NCBI RefSeq assembly: GCF_001666835.1
Contig: NZ_LZJF01000201.1
Coordinates: forward strand, 53,612 to 117,611
DNA: 64,000 nucleotides
Direction of reading: 5' to 3'
DNA from: Mycobacterium sp. E3251
GTDB lineage: Bacteria; Actinomycetota; Actinomycetes; Mycobacteriales; Mycobacteriaceae
A model generated the notes under the pieces. It was given only the letters and a program-made list of their open reading frames with translations. It searched no databases and was not told the origin of the DNA. Positions 48,368 to 57,209 of the stretch are shown here, piece by piece. Positions within the stretch are counted from its first letter, which is position 1. The number at the start of each line of letters is the position of its first letter. A program made the translations under genes and the position numbers.

Positions 48368-50200
48368 TCAGTCGTTGTCCATCGATCCCGGTGTCGTCTT
48401 GGATACCTGCACCAGGAACTCGTAGTTGTTCTTGGTCTTGCGCAGCTGCGACATCAGCAGGTCGATGGCCTGGTGAGAGTCCAGACCCGACAGCACGCGG
48501 CGCAGCTTGTGCACGATCGCGAACTCGTCCGGCGAGAGCAGCAGCTCGTCCTTGCGGGTACCGGAGGGGTTCACGTCGACCGCCGGGAAGACCCGTCGTT
48601 CGGAGATCTTGCGGTCCAGCTTGAGCTCGGCGTTACCGGTGCCCTTGAACTCCTCGAAGATGACGGTGTCACCGGTGGACCCGGTCTCGACCATTGCCGT
48701 GGCAATGATCGTCAGCGATCCGCCTTCCTCGATGTTTCGTGCGGCACCCAGGAAACGCTTGGGCGGGTACAGCGCGGTCGAGTCGACACCACCGGACAGG
48801 ATCCGGCCCGACGCGGGCGACGCGTTGTTGTAGGCGCGGCCCAGACGGGTGATCGAGTCGAGTAGCACCACCACGTCTTTGCCCTGCTCAACGAGCCGCT
48901 TGGCGCGCTCGATGGCCAGTTCGGCGACGGAGGTGTGGTCCGACGGCGGCCGGTCGAAGGTCGAGGCGATGACCTCACCCTTGACGGAACGCGTCATGTC
49001 GGTGACCTCCTCGGGGCGCTCATCGACGAGCACGACCATGAGGTGGCATTCCGGGTTGTTCCTGGTGATCGCGTTGGCGATGTCCTGCAGGATGGTCGTC
49101 TTACCGGCCTTCGGCGGCGAAACGATCAGGGCGCGCTGGCCCTTACCGATCGGCATGATCAGGTCGATGACCCGGGTGGTCAGCCGGTCCGGGGTGGTTT
49201 CCAGGCGAAGCCGCTGGTTCGGGTAGAGCGGCGTCAGCTTGGAGAAATCGGGGCGCTTTTTCGCGTCCTCGACCGGCCCGCCGTTGACACTGTCCAGGCG
49301 GACCAGCGGGTTGAACTTCTGACGCTGGTTGGGCTGTTCGCCGTCCTTCGGCACGCGGACCGCGCCGGTCACCGCGTCGCCGCGGCGCAGGCCGTTCTTG
49401 CGCACCATGTTCATGGACACGTAGACGTCGTGCGGACCGGCCAGGTAACCGGAGGTGCGGACGAACGCGTAATTGTCGAGAACGTCAAGGATTCCGGCGA
49501 CCGGCTGCACGACGTCGTCCTCGCGCAGTTCGGTGTCGCCGCCCTCGCCGGACCGCTCACCGCGACGCCTGCGATCGCGGAAGCGGCGACCACGCCTGCC
49601 TCCACGACCCTCGCCGTCGTCGTCCTGCTGGTTCGAGCCGCCACGAGGCTGCTGGCCGCCCGAGCCCTGCTGATCACCGCTTTGCTCGCTGCCGGAGTCC
49701 TGGCCGCGCTCGTCGCTCTGGTTGTCGCGCTTGCCGCCCTGGCGGGTGTGGTCCTCGCCGGTCGCATTGCCCTCGCGGTTGCGTGAGCGCTCGCCATCCG
49801 CTTCGTCGGCGGTGCGGGCTGATCCCGGCTCGCGGGAGGCGCTGCGCCGTTCGCGGCGGGGCGCCTCGGTTGTCGAACCGTTCTGGTGGTCCTCGCCGGA
49901 AGGCGCTTCGGCGCCGGCGGCCTCGGACTTGGCGCCGTCCTCGGGGGTGGCAGGGGCGGAAGTCCCGTTGGACTGTCCCCTGGTTTCCTTTATGGCGGCG
50001 ATGAGTTCGTTCTTGCGCATGCCCGACGTTCCCTTGACGCCGACCTCGTTAGCCAACGCGCGCAATTCGGGAAGCACCATGGTCGACAGCGAGCCAACCG
50101 TGGCTTTGGTTTTGACATCGGGTGTGTCTGGGGTCACAGCGCTCGGCACCTCGTTGCTTTCGGTGCTCGCGTCAGCCGTGAACAGGTCCGTATCGGTCAC
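48368..50200 (-). CDS. rho: Transcription termination factor Rho
   Basis: 610 residues. The core is standard: an RNA-binding OB fold (GILDVLDNYAFVRTSGYLAG), Walker A SPPKAGKTTIL and Walker B VVVLLDSITRLGRAYN. Between residues about 80 and 220 lies a low-complexity Arg/Asp/Glu/Gly/Gln insert typical of actinobacterial Rho. Start GTG at 50200. The gap 50201-50467 to the thrB stop (267 bp) is non-coding and must contain the rho promoter and leader. Confidence 0.96.
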   Translation of the reverse strand: MTDTDLFTADASTESNEVPSAVTPDTPDVKTKATVGSLSTMVLPELRALANEVGVKGTSGMRKNELIAAIKETRGQSNGTSAPATPEDGAKSEAAGAEAPSGEDHQNGSTTEAPRRERRSASREPGSARTADEADGERSRNREGNATGEDHTRQGGKRDNQSDERGQDSGSEQSGDQQGSGGQQPRGGSNQQDDDGEGRGGRRGRRFRDRRRRGERSGEGGDTELREDDVVQPVAGILDVLDNYAFVRTSGYLAGPHDVYVSMNMVRKNGLRRGDAVTGAVRVPKDGEQPNQRQKFNPLVRLDSVNGGPVEDAKKRPDFSKLTPLYPNQRLRLETTPDRLTTRVIDLIMPIGKGQRALIVSPPKAGKTTILQDIANAITRNNPECHLMVVLVDERPEEVTDMTRSVKGEVIASTFDRPPSDHTSVAELAIERAKRLVEQGKDVVVLLDSITRLGRAYNNASPASGRILSGGVDSTALYPPKRFLGAARNIEEGGSLTIIATAMVETGSTGDTVIFEEFKGTGNAELKLDRKISERRVFPAVDVNPSGTRKDELLLSPDEFAIVHKLRRVLSGLDSHQAIDLLMSQLRKTKNNYEFLVQVSKTTPGSMDND

Positions 50201-50467
50201 GGATTTCCTTTCTTCCCCCGCTGATCAGGTCATCCGGGGGGTTCGTTGCATTCAGCCAAATCGCCGAGTGCGCCCAAATATCGACTCTGCAACGGTGATC
50301 GCCTTAATCGGCGGAGTAAGCGGCGAACCTCGTCCACGAGAAGAATTGGTGTTGTCCTAGCGGCAAGGCAGTATGTATGCAGATGCAGATGCTGCGATTG
50401 CTGGACGGGTCCGAGGATAGCCCGCATCCTGCCTGGAAGCAAGCAAACCCTCCGGCCACGCTGTGGA

Positions 50468-51412
50468 TCAACCAGGGACTGTGACTCCCGGGCTCCAGCG
50501 AACTCCTTCGCCGGCGGTCATCTCAGTGAGGGCAAATCCGTTCGCGGCCCCGTACTCCAGCACTTCCGTGGGTAACTCCTGCGCAATGCTCAGCGCAATC
50601 AGCGCCGGACCGGCCCCCGAAAGTGTCGCTGCCACGTTATGACGCCGCAACAGTCGCAAATATTCCGCGGAGGCCGGCATCGCGGGAGCGCGCTGCGGTT
50701 GATGGAGCACATCCTCGGTGGCCGGCATGAGCATGTCCGGACGTTCGCTCAACGCCACCACCAGCAAGGCGGCGCGGCTGACGTTGAACCGGGCGTCCTC
50801 GTGACTCACCTGGGCGGGCAATAACACCCGGGTCTCCGCGGTCAACGAGCGCTCCTGGGGTATCGCGCAGTACAGCCGGATGTCCGGGTGGAGGCGCACG
50901 GGCACCGCGGAATACCGGGGACGGTCACCGGAGCGGTCGATCCAGGAGACCACCGCACCACCCAGCACGGCCGCCGCGGCGTTGTCGGGGTGGCCCTCGA
51001 ACTCAGAGGACAGCTGGATCAGCTGGGCATCGCTCAGCGGTTTCCAATCCGTCTGCGCCACAAGACCATTGGCCGCAGCCAGGCCTCCGACCACGGCCGC
51101 CGCGGAAGAGCCCAGACCGCGGGAGTGCGGAATGGCATTGCGGCAGCGGACCACCAGGCCCGGGGCGTGGACGCCCACGGCGCGCAGTCCGCATTCCACG
51201 GCGCGCACCACCAGGTGTTCGGGGCCCCGCGGCACCTGTTCGGCACCCTCCCCTTCGACCAGCACGACCAGGCCGGAATCCGTTGTCTCCACGACGATCT
51301 CATCGCAGAGGCTCAGCGCCAAACCGATGCTGTCGAAACCGGGACCGAGGTTGGCACTGGACGCCGACACCACGGCGCTCGCTACCAGCCCGGCGGGCAG
51401 CATCTGGCTCAC
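50468..51412 (-). CDS. thrB: Homoserine kinase
   Basis: 314 residues. GHMP kinase: phosphorylates homoserine on the way to threonine. ASSANLGPGFDSIG at the N-terminus and PHSRGLGSSAAAVVGGLAAA, the ATP-binding loop, are typical. Third gene of thrA-thrC-thrB; 14 bases after thrC. Start GTG at 51412. Confidence 0.96.
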   Translation of the reverse strand: MSQMLPAGLVASAVVSASSANLGPGFDSIGLALSLCDEIVVETTDSGLVVLVEGEGAEQVPRGPEHLVVRAVECGLRAVGVHAPGLVVRCRNAIPHSRGLGSSAAAVVGGLAAANGLVAQTDWKPLSDAQLIQLSSEFEGHPDNAAAAVLGGAVVSWIDRSGDRPRYSAVPVRLHPDIRLYCAIPQERSLTAETRVLLPAQVSHEDARFNVSRAALLVVALSERPDMLMPATEDVLHQPQRAPAMPASAEYLRLLRRHNVAATLSGAGPALIALSIAQELPTEVLEYGAANGFALTEMTAGEGVRWSPGVTVPG

Positions 51413-51426
51413 CGACAGGTTCTCAT

Positions 51427-52509
51427 TCAGGAGAGCCCCAGCTTCTCGACGACGAGCACCGGATCAACCGGCAGCGGGGAGACGGTCGGCATGTCCTTCA
51501 GCGCCGTGTCGGGGTCCTTGAGGCCATTGCCGGTCACCGTACACACCACGGTCGATCCGCGCGCGACCCAACCGTCGTCAACGGCCTTGAGCAGACCCGC
51601 GATGCTGGCCGCCGAGGCGGGCTCGACGAAGACGCCTTCACTTTCGGCCACCAGGTGATACGCCGCGAGGATCTCCTCGTCGGTGGCGGCCAGAAACCGT
51701 CCGTTGGACTGCTGCTGCGCGTTGACCGCGGCCGCCCACGAGGCGGGCGCGCCGATCCGTATCGCGGTCGCGATCGTCTCGGGGTTGCTGACCGGGGCGC
51801 CGTGTACTAGTGGCGCGGCGCCGGCCGCCTGGGTGCCCAGCATCCGGGGCAGCTTGTCGATCACGCCGTCCTGGTGGTACTCGGTGTAGCCCTTCCAGTA
51901 CGCGGTGATGTTGCCCGCGTTGCCCACCGGAAGAGCGTGCACGTCCGGCGCGGCACCCAGCGCGTCGACGATCTCGAACGCCGCCGTCTTCTGGCCCTCG
52001 ATGCGGACCGGGTTGACGGAGTTGACCAACGCGATCGTCGGGAAGTCGGCGGCCATTTTGCGAGCCAGTTCCAGGCAGTCGTCGAAGTTGCCGTCGATCT
52101 GAATGATCTTGGCGCCGTGCATGACCGCCTGCGCCAGCTTGCCCATCGCGATCTTGCCCTGCGGGATGAGCACCGCGCAGGTGATGCCCGCCCGTGCGGC
52201 GTATGCCGCCGCCGACGCCGAGGTATTGCCGGTCGAGGCGCACAACACGGCCTGTTGGCCCCGCGCCAGTGCGTCGGTGACCGCCATGGTCATGCCCCGG
52301 TCCTTGAACGAGCCGGTCGGGTTGAGGCCCTCGACCTTGAGGTGGACCGTGCAGCCGGTCTTTTCCGAGAGACGAGTTGCCGCGATCAGCGGGGTGCCGC
52401 CCTCGAGCAGGGTGACCGGGGTCCAGTCGTCGCCGACCGGCAGCCGGTCGCGGTACGCCGCGATCAGTCCGGGCCACGGTTGGTGCACGGCGGTATGCGG
52501 GACGCTCAT
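51427..52509 (-). CDS. thrC: Threonine synthase
   Basis: 360 residues, PLP fold-type II. Converts O-phosphohomoserine to threonine. The PLP lysine is in NPTGSFKDRGM; CASTGNTSASAAAYAARAG binds the phosphate. Start ATG at 52509 overlaps the thrA stop by four bases (ATGA), showing coupling. Confidence 0.97.
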   Translation of the reverse strand: MSVPHTAVHQPWPGLIAAYRDRLPVGDDWTPVTLLEGGTPLIAATRLSEKTGCTVHLKVEGLNPTGSFKDRGMTMAVTDALARGQQAVLCASTGNTSASAAAYAARAGITCAVLIPQGKIAMGKLAQAVMHGAKIIQIDGNFDDCLELARKMAADFPTIALVNSVNPVRIEGQKTAAFEIVDALGAAPDVHALPVGNAGNITAYWKGYTEYHQDGVIDKLPRMLGTQAAGAAPLVHGAPVSNPETIATAIRIGAPASWAAAVNAQQQSNGRFLAATDEEILAAYHLVAESEGVFVEPASAASIAGLLKAVDDGWVARGSTVVCTVTGNGLKDPDTALKDMPTVSPLPVDPVLVVEKLGLS

Positions 52510-53831
52510 GAACCGGTCTCTTCCAATCGCAGCACACTGGTAACGCCTTGCACGACATCCAAATCCGCCAGCGCATCGACGGTTTCGGAGAGCGCGGCGT
52601 CGGTGGCGCTGTGGGTGACCACCACGACACGGGCGCCCACCCGTCGCCCGCCCTCGTCGGACACGCCCTCCTGCCGGACCTCGGCGATGCTCACCTCGCG
52701 CTTGGCGAATTCGGCTGCCACCGTGGACAACACTCCGGGCTTGTCGGCGACGTTCATGCTGACGTAGTAGCGGGTGTTGATGAAACCCATTGGGGCGATG
52801 GGAAGCTGGGCGTACTTGGATTCTTTCGGCCCGCGGCTGCCCAGCACCCGGTTGCGGGCGGCCATCACCAAGTCACCGGTGACCGCGGATGCGGTGGGTG
52901 CGCCACCGGCGCCCTGCCCGTAGAACATCAGCCGACCGGCCGCCTTGGCCTCGACCACCACGGCGTTGAACGCCCCGTTGACGGTGGCCAACGGGTGCGA
53001 CAACGGCACCAGCGCCGGGTAGACGCGGGCCGAGACCCGTTCCTGTCCATCGTCGCCCGGGATGCGCTCGCAGATGGACAGCAGCTTGATGGTGCAGCCC
53101 AGCGACCGCGCGGAGACGAAGTCGGCCGGGGTGATTTTGGTGATGCCCTCGCGATAGACGTCGTCGGCGGTGACTCGGGTGTGAAAGGCGATCGATGCCA
53201 GGATCGCGGCTTTGGCCGCGGCGTCGTAGCCTTCGACGTCGGCCGTGGGATCGGCCTCGGCGTAGCCCAGCGCGCTCGCCTCGGCCAGCGCGGTCTGGTA
53301 GTCGGCGCCGGTGCTGTCCATTGCGGACAGGATGTAGTTGGTGGTGCCGTTGACGATGCCGGCGACCCGCAGCACGGTGTCACCCGCCAGCGACTGGGTA
53401 AGCGGGCGGATGACCGGGATCGCACCGGCAACCGCCGCCTCGAAATACAGGTCGACGTGGGCGTTTTCGGCGGCCTGCGCCAATTCCCCGGTGGAGGTCG
53501 CCAGCAGCGCCTTGTTCGCCGTGACGACGGATTTGCCGTGCTCGAGCGCGCGCAGGATGGCCTTGCGGGCAGGTTCGACCGGCCCCATCAGCTCCAAGAC
53601 GATGTCGACGTCCTCGCGGGAGACGAGTTCCTCGATGTTGTCGGTGAGCAACTCGATCGGGACACCGCGGTCGGCGGCGACCCGCCGCACTCCGACGCCG
53701 CGCAACACCAGCGGCGCGCCCACCCGAGCCGCGAGGTCGTCGGCGCTGTCCTCGATGATGCGGACAACTTCGCTTCCGACGTTGCCGAACCCGAGTACCG
53801 CTACGCCGACCGGCTTTTCGTCACTGGGCAC
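52506..53831 (-). CDS. thrA: Homoserine dehydrogenase
   Basis: 441 residues. NAD(P)-binding GVAVLGFGNVGSEVV at the N-terminus, the catalytic domain with GIVNGTTNYILS, and a C-terminal ACT domain (MNVADKPGVLSTVAAEFAK, from about residue 355) for feedback control by threonine. Makes homoserine for threonine and methionine. Start GTG at 53831, three bases after the lysA stop; first gene of the thr set. Confidence 0.97.
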   Translation of the reverse strand: MPSDEKPVGVAVLGFGNVGSEVVRIIEDSADDLAARVGAPLVLRGVGVRRVAADRGVPIELLTDNIEELVSREDVDIVLELMGPVEPARKAILRALEHGKSVVTANKALLATSTGELAQAAENAHVDLYFEAAVAGAIPVIRPLTQSLAGDTVLRVAGIVNGTTNYILSAMDSTGADYQTALAEASALGYAEADPTADVEGYDAAAKAAILASIAFHTRVTADDVYREGITKITPADFVSARSLGCTIKLLSICERIPGDDGQERVSARVYPALVPLSHPLATVNGAFNAVVVEAKAAGRLMFYGQGAGGAPTASAVTGDLVMAARNRVLGSRGPKESKYAQLPIAPMGFINTRYYVSMNVADKPGVLSTVAAEFAKREVSIAEVRQEGVSDEGGRRVGARVVVVTHSATDAALSETVDALADLDVVQGVTSVLRLEETGS

Positions 53832-53834
53832 AGT

Positions 53835-55253
53835 TCACCTCACTTCCAGACTCAATAGATCGTCAACCGTCTCGCGGCGCAGGATCAGGCGGGACCGCCC
53901 CGCGCGTACCGCCACCACCGCCGGCCGGCAGATCATGTTGTAGCGGCTCGACAGCGAATAGCAGTACGCGCCGGTCGCCGCGACCCCGAGCAGGTCACCG
54001 GGCCGAAGGTCGTCGGGCACCCACGCGTCGCGCACCACGATGTCACCGGTCTCGCAATGCTTTCCGACGATCCGCGCCAGCGTCGCCGGTGCGTCGCTGT
54101 CGCGCGAGACGAGCCGTGCGTCGTACTGCGCGTCATAGAGCGCGGTGCGAATGTTGTCGCTCATCCCGCCGTCGACGCTGACATAACGGCGTTGGGCTGT
54201 GCTGCTCACGTCGACGTCCTTGACGGTGCCCACCTCATACAGGGTGATGGTTCCGGGCCCGGCGATGGCACGTCCGGGCTCCACCACCAGCCTCGGGGTG
54301 GGCAGCCCCACGGCCGCCGACTCGTTGCCGACGATGGCCGTCAGCTTGGCCGCCAGTTCGGCCACCGGCGGCGGGTCGTCGGTTCCCAGGTATGAAATCC
54401 CCAGTCCCCCACCGAGATCTACGGTCGAAATCTGCCCCGTCTTGTCGACGCCGAATTCGCCGACGATTTGCTGCAGCAATCCGATGACGCGATGCGCGGC
54501 GACCTCGAAACCGTCGACGTCAAAGATCTGGGAGCCGATGTGGCTGTGCAGGCCCACCAGTCGCAGGTGGTCGGTGGCGAACACCCGGCGCACCGCGGCC
54601 ATCGCCGCGCCGCTGGCCACCGACAGTCCGAACTTCTGGTCTTCGTGTGCCGTGGAGATGAACTCGTGCGTGTGCGCCTCGACCCCGACCGTGAGCCGGA
54701 CGTAGACATCCTGGACGACGCCGGCCTCCCCCGCGATGGCATCGAGGCGCTCGATTTCGGTCATCGAGTCCAGCACGATCTGCCCGACACCCACTTTGAC
54801 CGCCGCGGTCAGCTCCGCGACGGATTTGTTGTTGCCGTGGAAGGTGATCCGCTCTGGCGGGAAGTCGGCGTGCAGCGCGACCGCGAGCTCGCCGCCTGTG
54901 GACACGTCGAGCGAGAGGCCTTCCTCATCAACCCAGCGCGCGATCTCGCTGCACAGGAAGGCCTTCGCCGCGTAGCAGACGTTGCGCCCACCGCCGAAGG
55001 CCGTCGCCAGCTCGCGGCAGCGGGAACGGAAGTCGTCCTCGTCGACGACGAACAGCGGGGTGCCGTACTCCTGGGCGAGCTGGGTCACCGGGATTCCGGC
55101 GAGGCTCGCCACACCCGTGTCGTCGCGAATGATGTTGCGCGGCCACACATTCGGCGCGAGCCGCAGCAGCTCGTCGGGGGATTGCGGTCGCGGCGGGCTG
55201 TTGGGGGGTCGGGTCTCTTCGGCGTGCCGCGGACCGGCCGGGTGTACGTTCAC
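53835..55253 (-). CDS. lysA: Diaminopimelate decarboxylase
   Basis: 472 residues. Last step of lysine synthesis, from meso-diaminopimelate. The PLP lysine is in NVCYAAKAF; HSHIGSQIFD, EPGRAIAGPGTITLYEVG and GAYCYSLSSRYN are the conserved blocks. Start GTG 55253 overlaps the argS stop (GTGA), which decides it; the product is then about 25 residues longer at the N-terminus than in M. tuberculosis, with a Pro/Ser-rich stretch. A longer open frame upstream lies inside argS. Confidence 0.95.
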   Translation of the reverse strand: MNVHPAGPRHAEETRPPNSPPRPQSPDELLRLAPNVWPRNIIRDDTGVASLAGIPVTQLAQEYGTPLFVVDEDDFRSRCRELATAFGGGRNVCYAAKAFLCSEIARWVDEEGLSLDVSTGGELAVALHADFPPERITFHGNNKSVAELTAAVKVGVGQIVLDSMTEIERLDAIAGEAGVVQDVYVRLTVGVEAHTHEFISTAHEDQKFGLSVASGAAMAAVRRVFATDHLRLVGLHSHIGSQIFDVDGFEVAAHRVIGLLQQIVGEFGVDKTGQISTVDLGGGLGISYLGTDDPPPVAELAAKLTAIVGNESAAVGLPTPRLVVEPGRAIAGPGTITLYEVGTVKDVDVSSTAQRRYVSVDGGMSDNIRTALYDAQYDARLVSRDSDAPATLARIVGKHCETGDIVVRDAWVPDDLRPGDLLGVAATGAYCYSLSSRYNMICRPAVVAVRAGRSRLILRRETVDDLLSLEVR

Positions 55254-56902
55254 ATTCGCTCCGGAGCGGTGACGCCCAGGATCGTCAGCCCGTTGGCGAT
55301 GACCTGGCGGGTGGCCTCGCACAGCGCCAGGCGCGCGGTGTGCAGGTCGGTGGGTTGTTCGTCGCCCTGGGGGAGAACACGGCACGAGTCGTAGAACCGG
55401 TGGTAGTCGCCGGCCAGGTCTTCCAGGTAGCGGCAGACCCGGTGCGGTTCCCGCAGGGACGCAGCCGTTTCCAGCACGCGGGGGAATTCGCCGATGCTAC
55501 GCAACAGCGTCCCCTCCTTGTCGTGGCTGAGCAGCTCGAGGTGACCGGTGTCGGGCACCAGGCCGAGTTCGGCGGCGTTGCGGGCCAGCGCCGACAGCCG
55601 GGCATGCGCGTATTGCACGTAGTAGACCGGGTTTTCGTTCGAGGCCGACGACCACAGCGCCAGGTCAATGTCGATCGGGGTGTCGACCGAGGAGCGGATG
55701 AGGCTGTAGCGCGCCGCGTCGACGCCGATCGCCTCGACCAGGTCGTCGAGCGTGATGACCGTTCCGGCCCGCTTGCTCATCCGGACCGGCGCGCCGTCGC
55801 GGACCAGGTTGACCATCTGCCCGATCAGGACCTCGACGGTCGCCGGGTCATCACCGAACGCGGCGGCTACGGCCTTGAGCCGGGCGATGTATCCGTGGTG
55901 GTCGGCGCCGAGCATGTAGATGCACAGGTCGAAGCCGCGCTGCCGCTTGTCCAGGTAATAGGCGATGTCACCGGCGATGTAGGCGGGCTTGCCGTCGCTC
56001 TTGATCACGACGCGGTCTTTGTCGTCACCAAAAGCGCTGGTGCGCAACCAGCTTGCGCCGTCTTTCTCGTAGATGTTGCCCGTCTCACGCAACCGGGCGA
56101 TGGCCTGGTCGACCCGGCCGCTGGTGTGCATCGAGTCTTCGTGGGTGTAGACGTCGAAGTCGGTGCCGAACTCGTGCAACGACTCCTTGATGTGGGTGAA
56201 CATCAGGTCGACGCCGATTGCGCGGAACGTCTCGCGCATGTCGGGGTCGGGCAGGTTCAGCGCGTCGGGCGCCTTCTGCAGCACCTGCGCGGCGATGTCG
56301 TTGATGTAGGCGCCGGCATAGCCGTCCTCGGGCGTCGATTCGCCCTTGGCGGCGGCGATCAGCGAGCTGGCGAACCGGTCGATCTGGGCGCCGTGGTCGT
56401 TGAAGTAGTACTCGCGCTCGACATCGGCGCCCTGGGTGGCCAGCAGCCGTCCCAAGGCATCGCCGACGGCGGCCCAGCGGGTGCCGCCGATGTGGATGGG
56501 TCCGGTGGGGTTGGCCGAGACAAACTCCAGGTTGATCTTGTGGCCGCCCTGCGCGTCGGAGTGGCCGAAGGTGTCGCCGGCGTCGAGGACGGCGTTGACG
56601 ATCTTGGCCTGCGCCGACGTCTCGAGGCGCAGGTTGATGAATCCGGGCCCGGCCACCTCCGCCGAGGCGACGCCGTCGGCCTGTGCGAGCGCCTCGGCCA
56701 GCCATCCAGCCAGTTCACGGGGGTTGGCGCCGACCTTCTTGCCCAGCTGCAGCGCCAGGTTGCTGGCGTAGTCGCCGTGCTCGGGATTACGGGGCCGCTC
56801 CACGGTGACCGTCGCCGGCAACGCGGCAGCATCCAGCCCGCGCTCGGCCAGCACCGCGGAGGCGGTGGACTTGAGCAGCTCAGCGAGGTCAGCGGGGGTC
56901 AC
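55250..56902 (-). CDS. argS: Arginyl-tRNA synthetase
   Basis: 550 residues, class I. HIGH-type motif SANPTGPIHIGGTRW, the KMSK-type region PVRMSKRAGTVITLDDL and an N-terminal Arg-tRNA synthetase domain. Start GTG at 56902. It opens the argS-lysA-thrA-thrC-thrB run; stops and starts overlap or nearly touch from argS to thrC. A tRNA-Arg gene lies head to head, 115 bases away. Confidence 0.97.
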   Translation of the reverse strand: MTPADLAELLKSTASAVLAERGLDAAALPATVTVERPRNPEHGDYASNLALQLGKKVGANPRELAGWLAEALAQADGVASAEVAGPGFINLRLETSAQAKIVNAVLDAGDTFGHSDAQGGHKINLEFVSANPTGPIHIGGTRWAAVGDALGRLLATQGADVEREYYFNDHGAQIDRFASSLIAAAKGESTPEDGYAGAYINDIAAQVLQKAPDALNLPDPDMRETFRAIGVDLMFTHIKESLHEFGTDFDVYTHEDSMHTSGRVDQAIARLRETGNIYEKDGASWLRTSAFGDDKDRVVIKSDGKPAYIAGDIAYYLDKRQRGFDLCIYMLGADHHGYIARLKAVAAAFGDDPATVEVLIGQMVNLVRDGAPVRMSKRAGTVITLDDLVEAIGVDAARYSLIRSSVDTPIDIDLALWSSASNENPVYYVQYAHARLSALARNAAELGLVPDTGHLELLSHDKEGTLLRSIGEFPRVLETAASLREPHRVCRYLEDLAGDYHRFYDSCRVLPQGDEQPTDLHTARLALCEATRQVIANGLTILGVTAPERM

Positions 56903-57017
56903 GAGCGTCCATCCTATTGGCTGAGGTGCCCGCGCCCCGAATCCATTGCGGTGACGAAGCGGCCACCAACATGCGCTAGTCTGGCGGGGCCCAATGGCGC
57001 AACACCGAAGTCGTAGC

Positions 57018-57090
57018 GCCCCCGTAGCTCAGGGGATAGAGCGTCTGCCTCCGGAGCAGAAGGCCGCAGGTTCGAATCCTGCCGGGGGCA
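57018..57090 (+). tRNA. tRNA-Arg (anticodon CCG)
   Basis: 73 nt with a complete cloverleaf: acceptor stem GCCCCCG/CGGGGGC, D arm with AGCTCAGGGGATAGAGC, anticodon stem TCTGC/GCAGA with loop CTCCGGA (anticodon CCG, reads CGG), T arm GCAGG-TTCGAAT-CCTGC. CCA is not encoded. It is placed next to argS. Confidence 0.98.
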
Positions 57091-57209
57091 CTCATGTTCT
57101 TGCAGGTCAGACGGTATCCGTTAGTCAGCTCGGCTGATGAAAACGCCGTTTCGGGCCTCAGTGTCACTGGCGTCGTGCAGCCGCGTCGGTCGCACACCGG
57201 CCACTTTGC

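Noticed and set aside
50201..50467. Possible riboswitch or attenuator in the rho leader
   Set aside because: The gap is long enough, but I could not see a known riboswitch consensus or a convincing paired structure.
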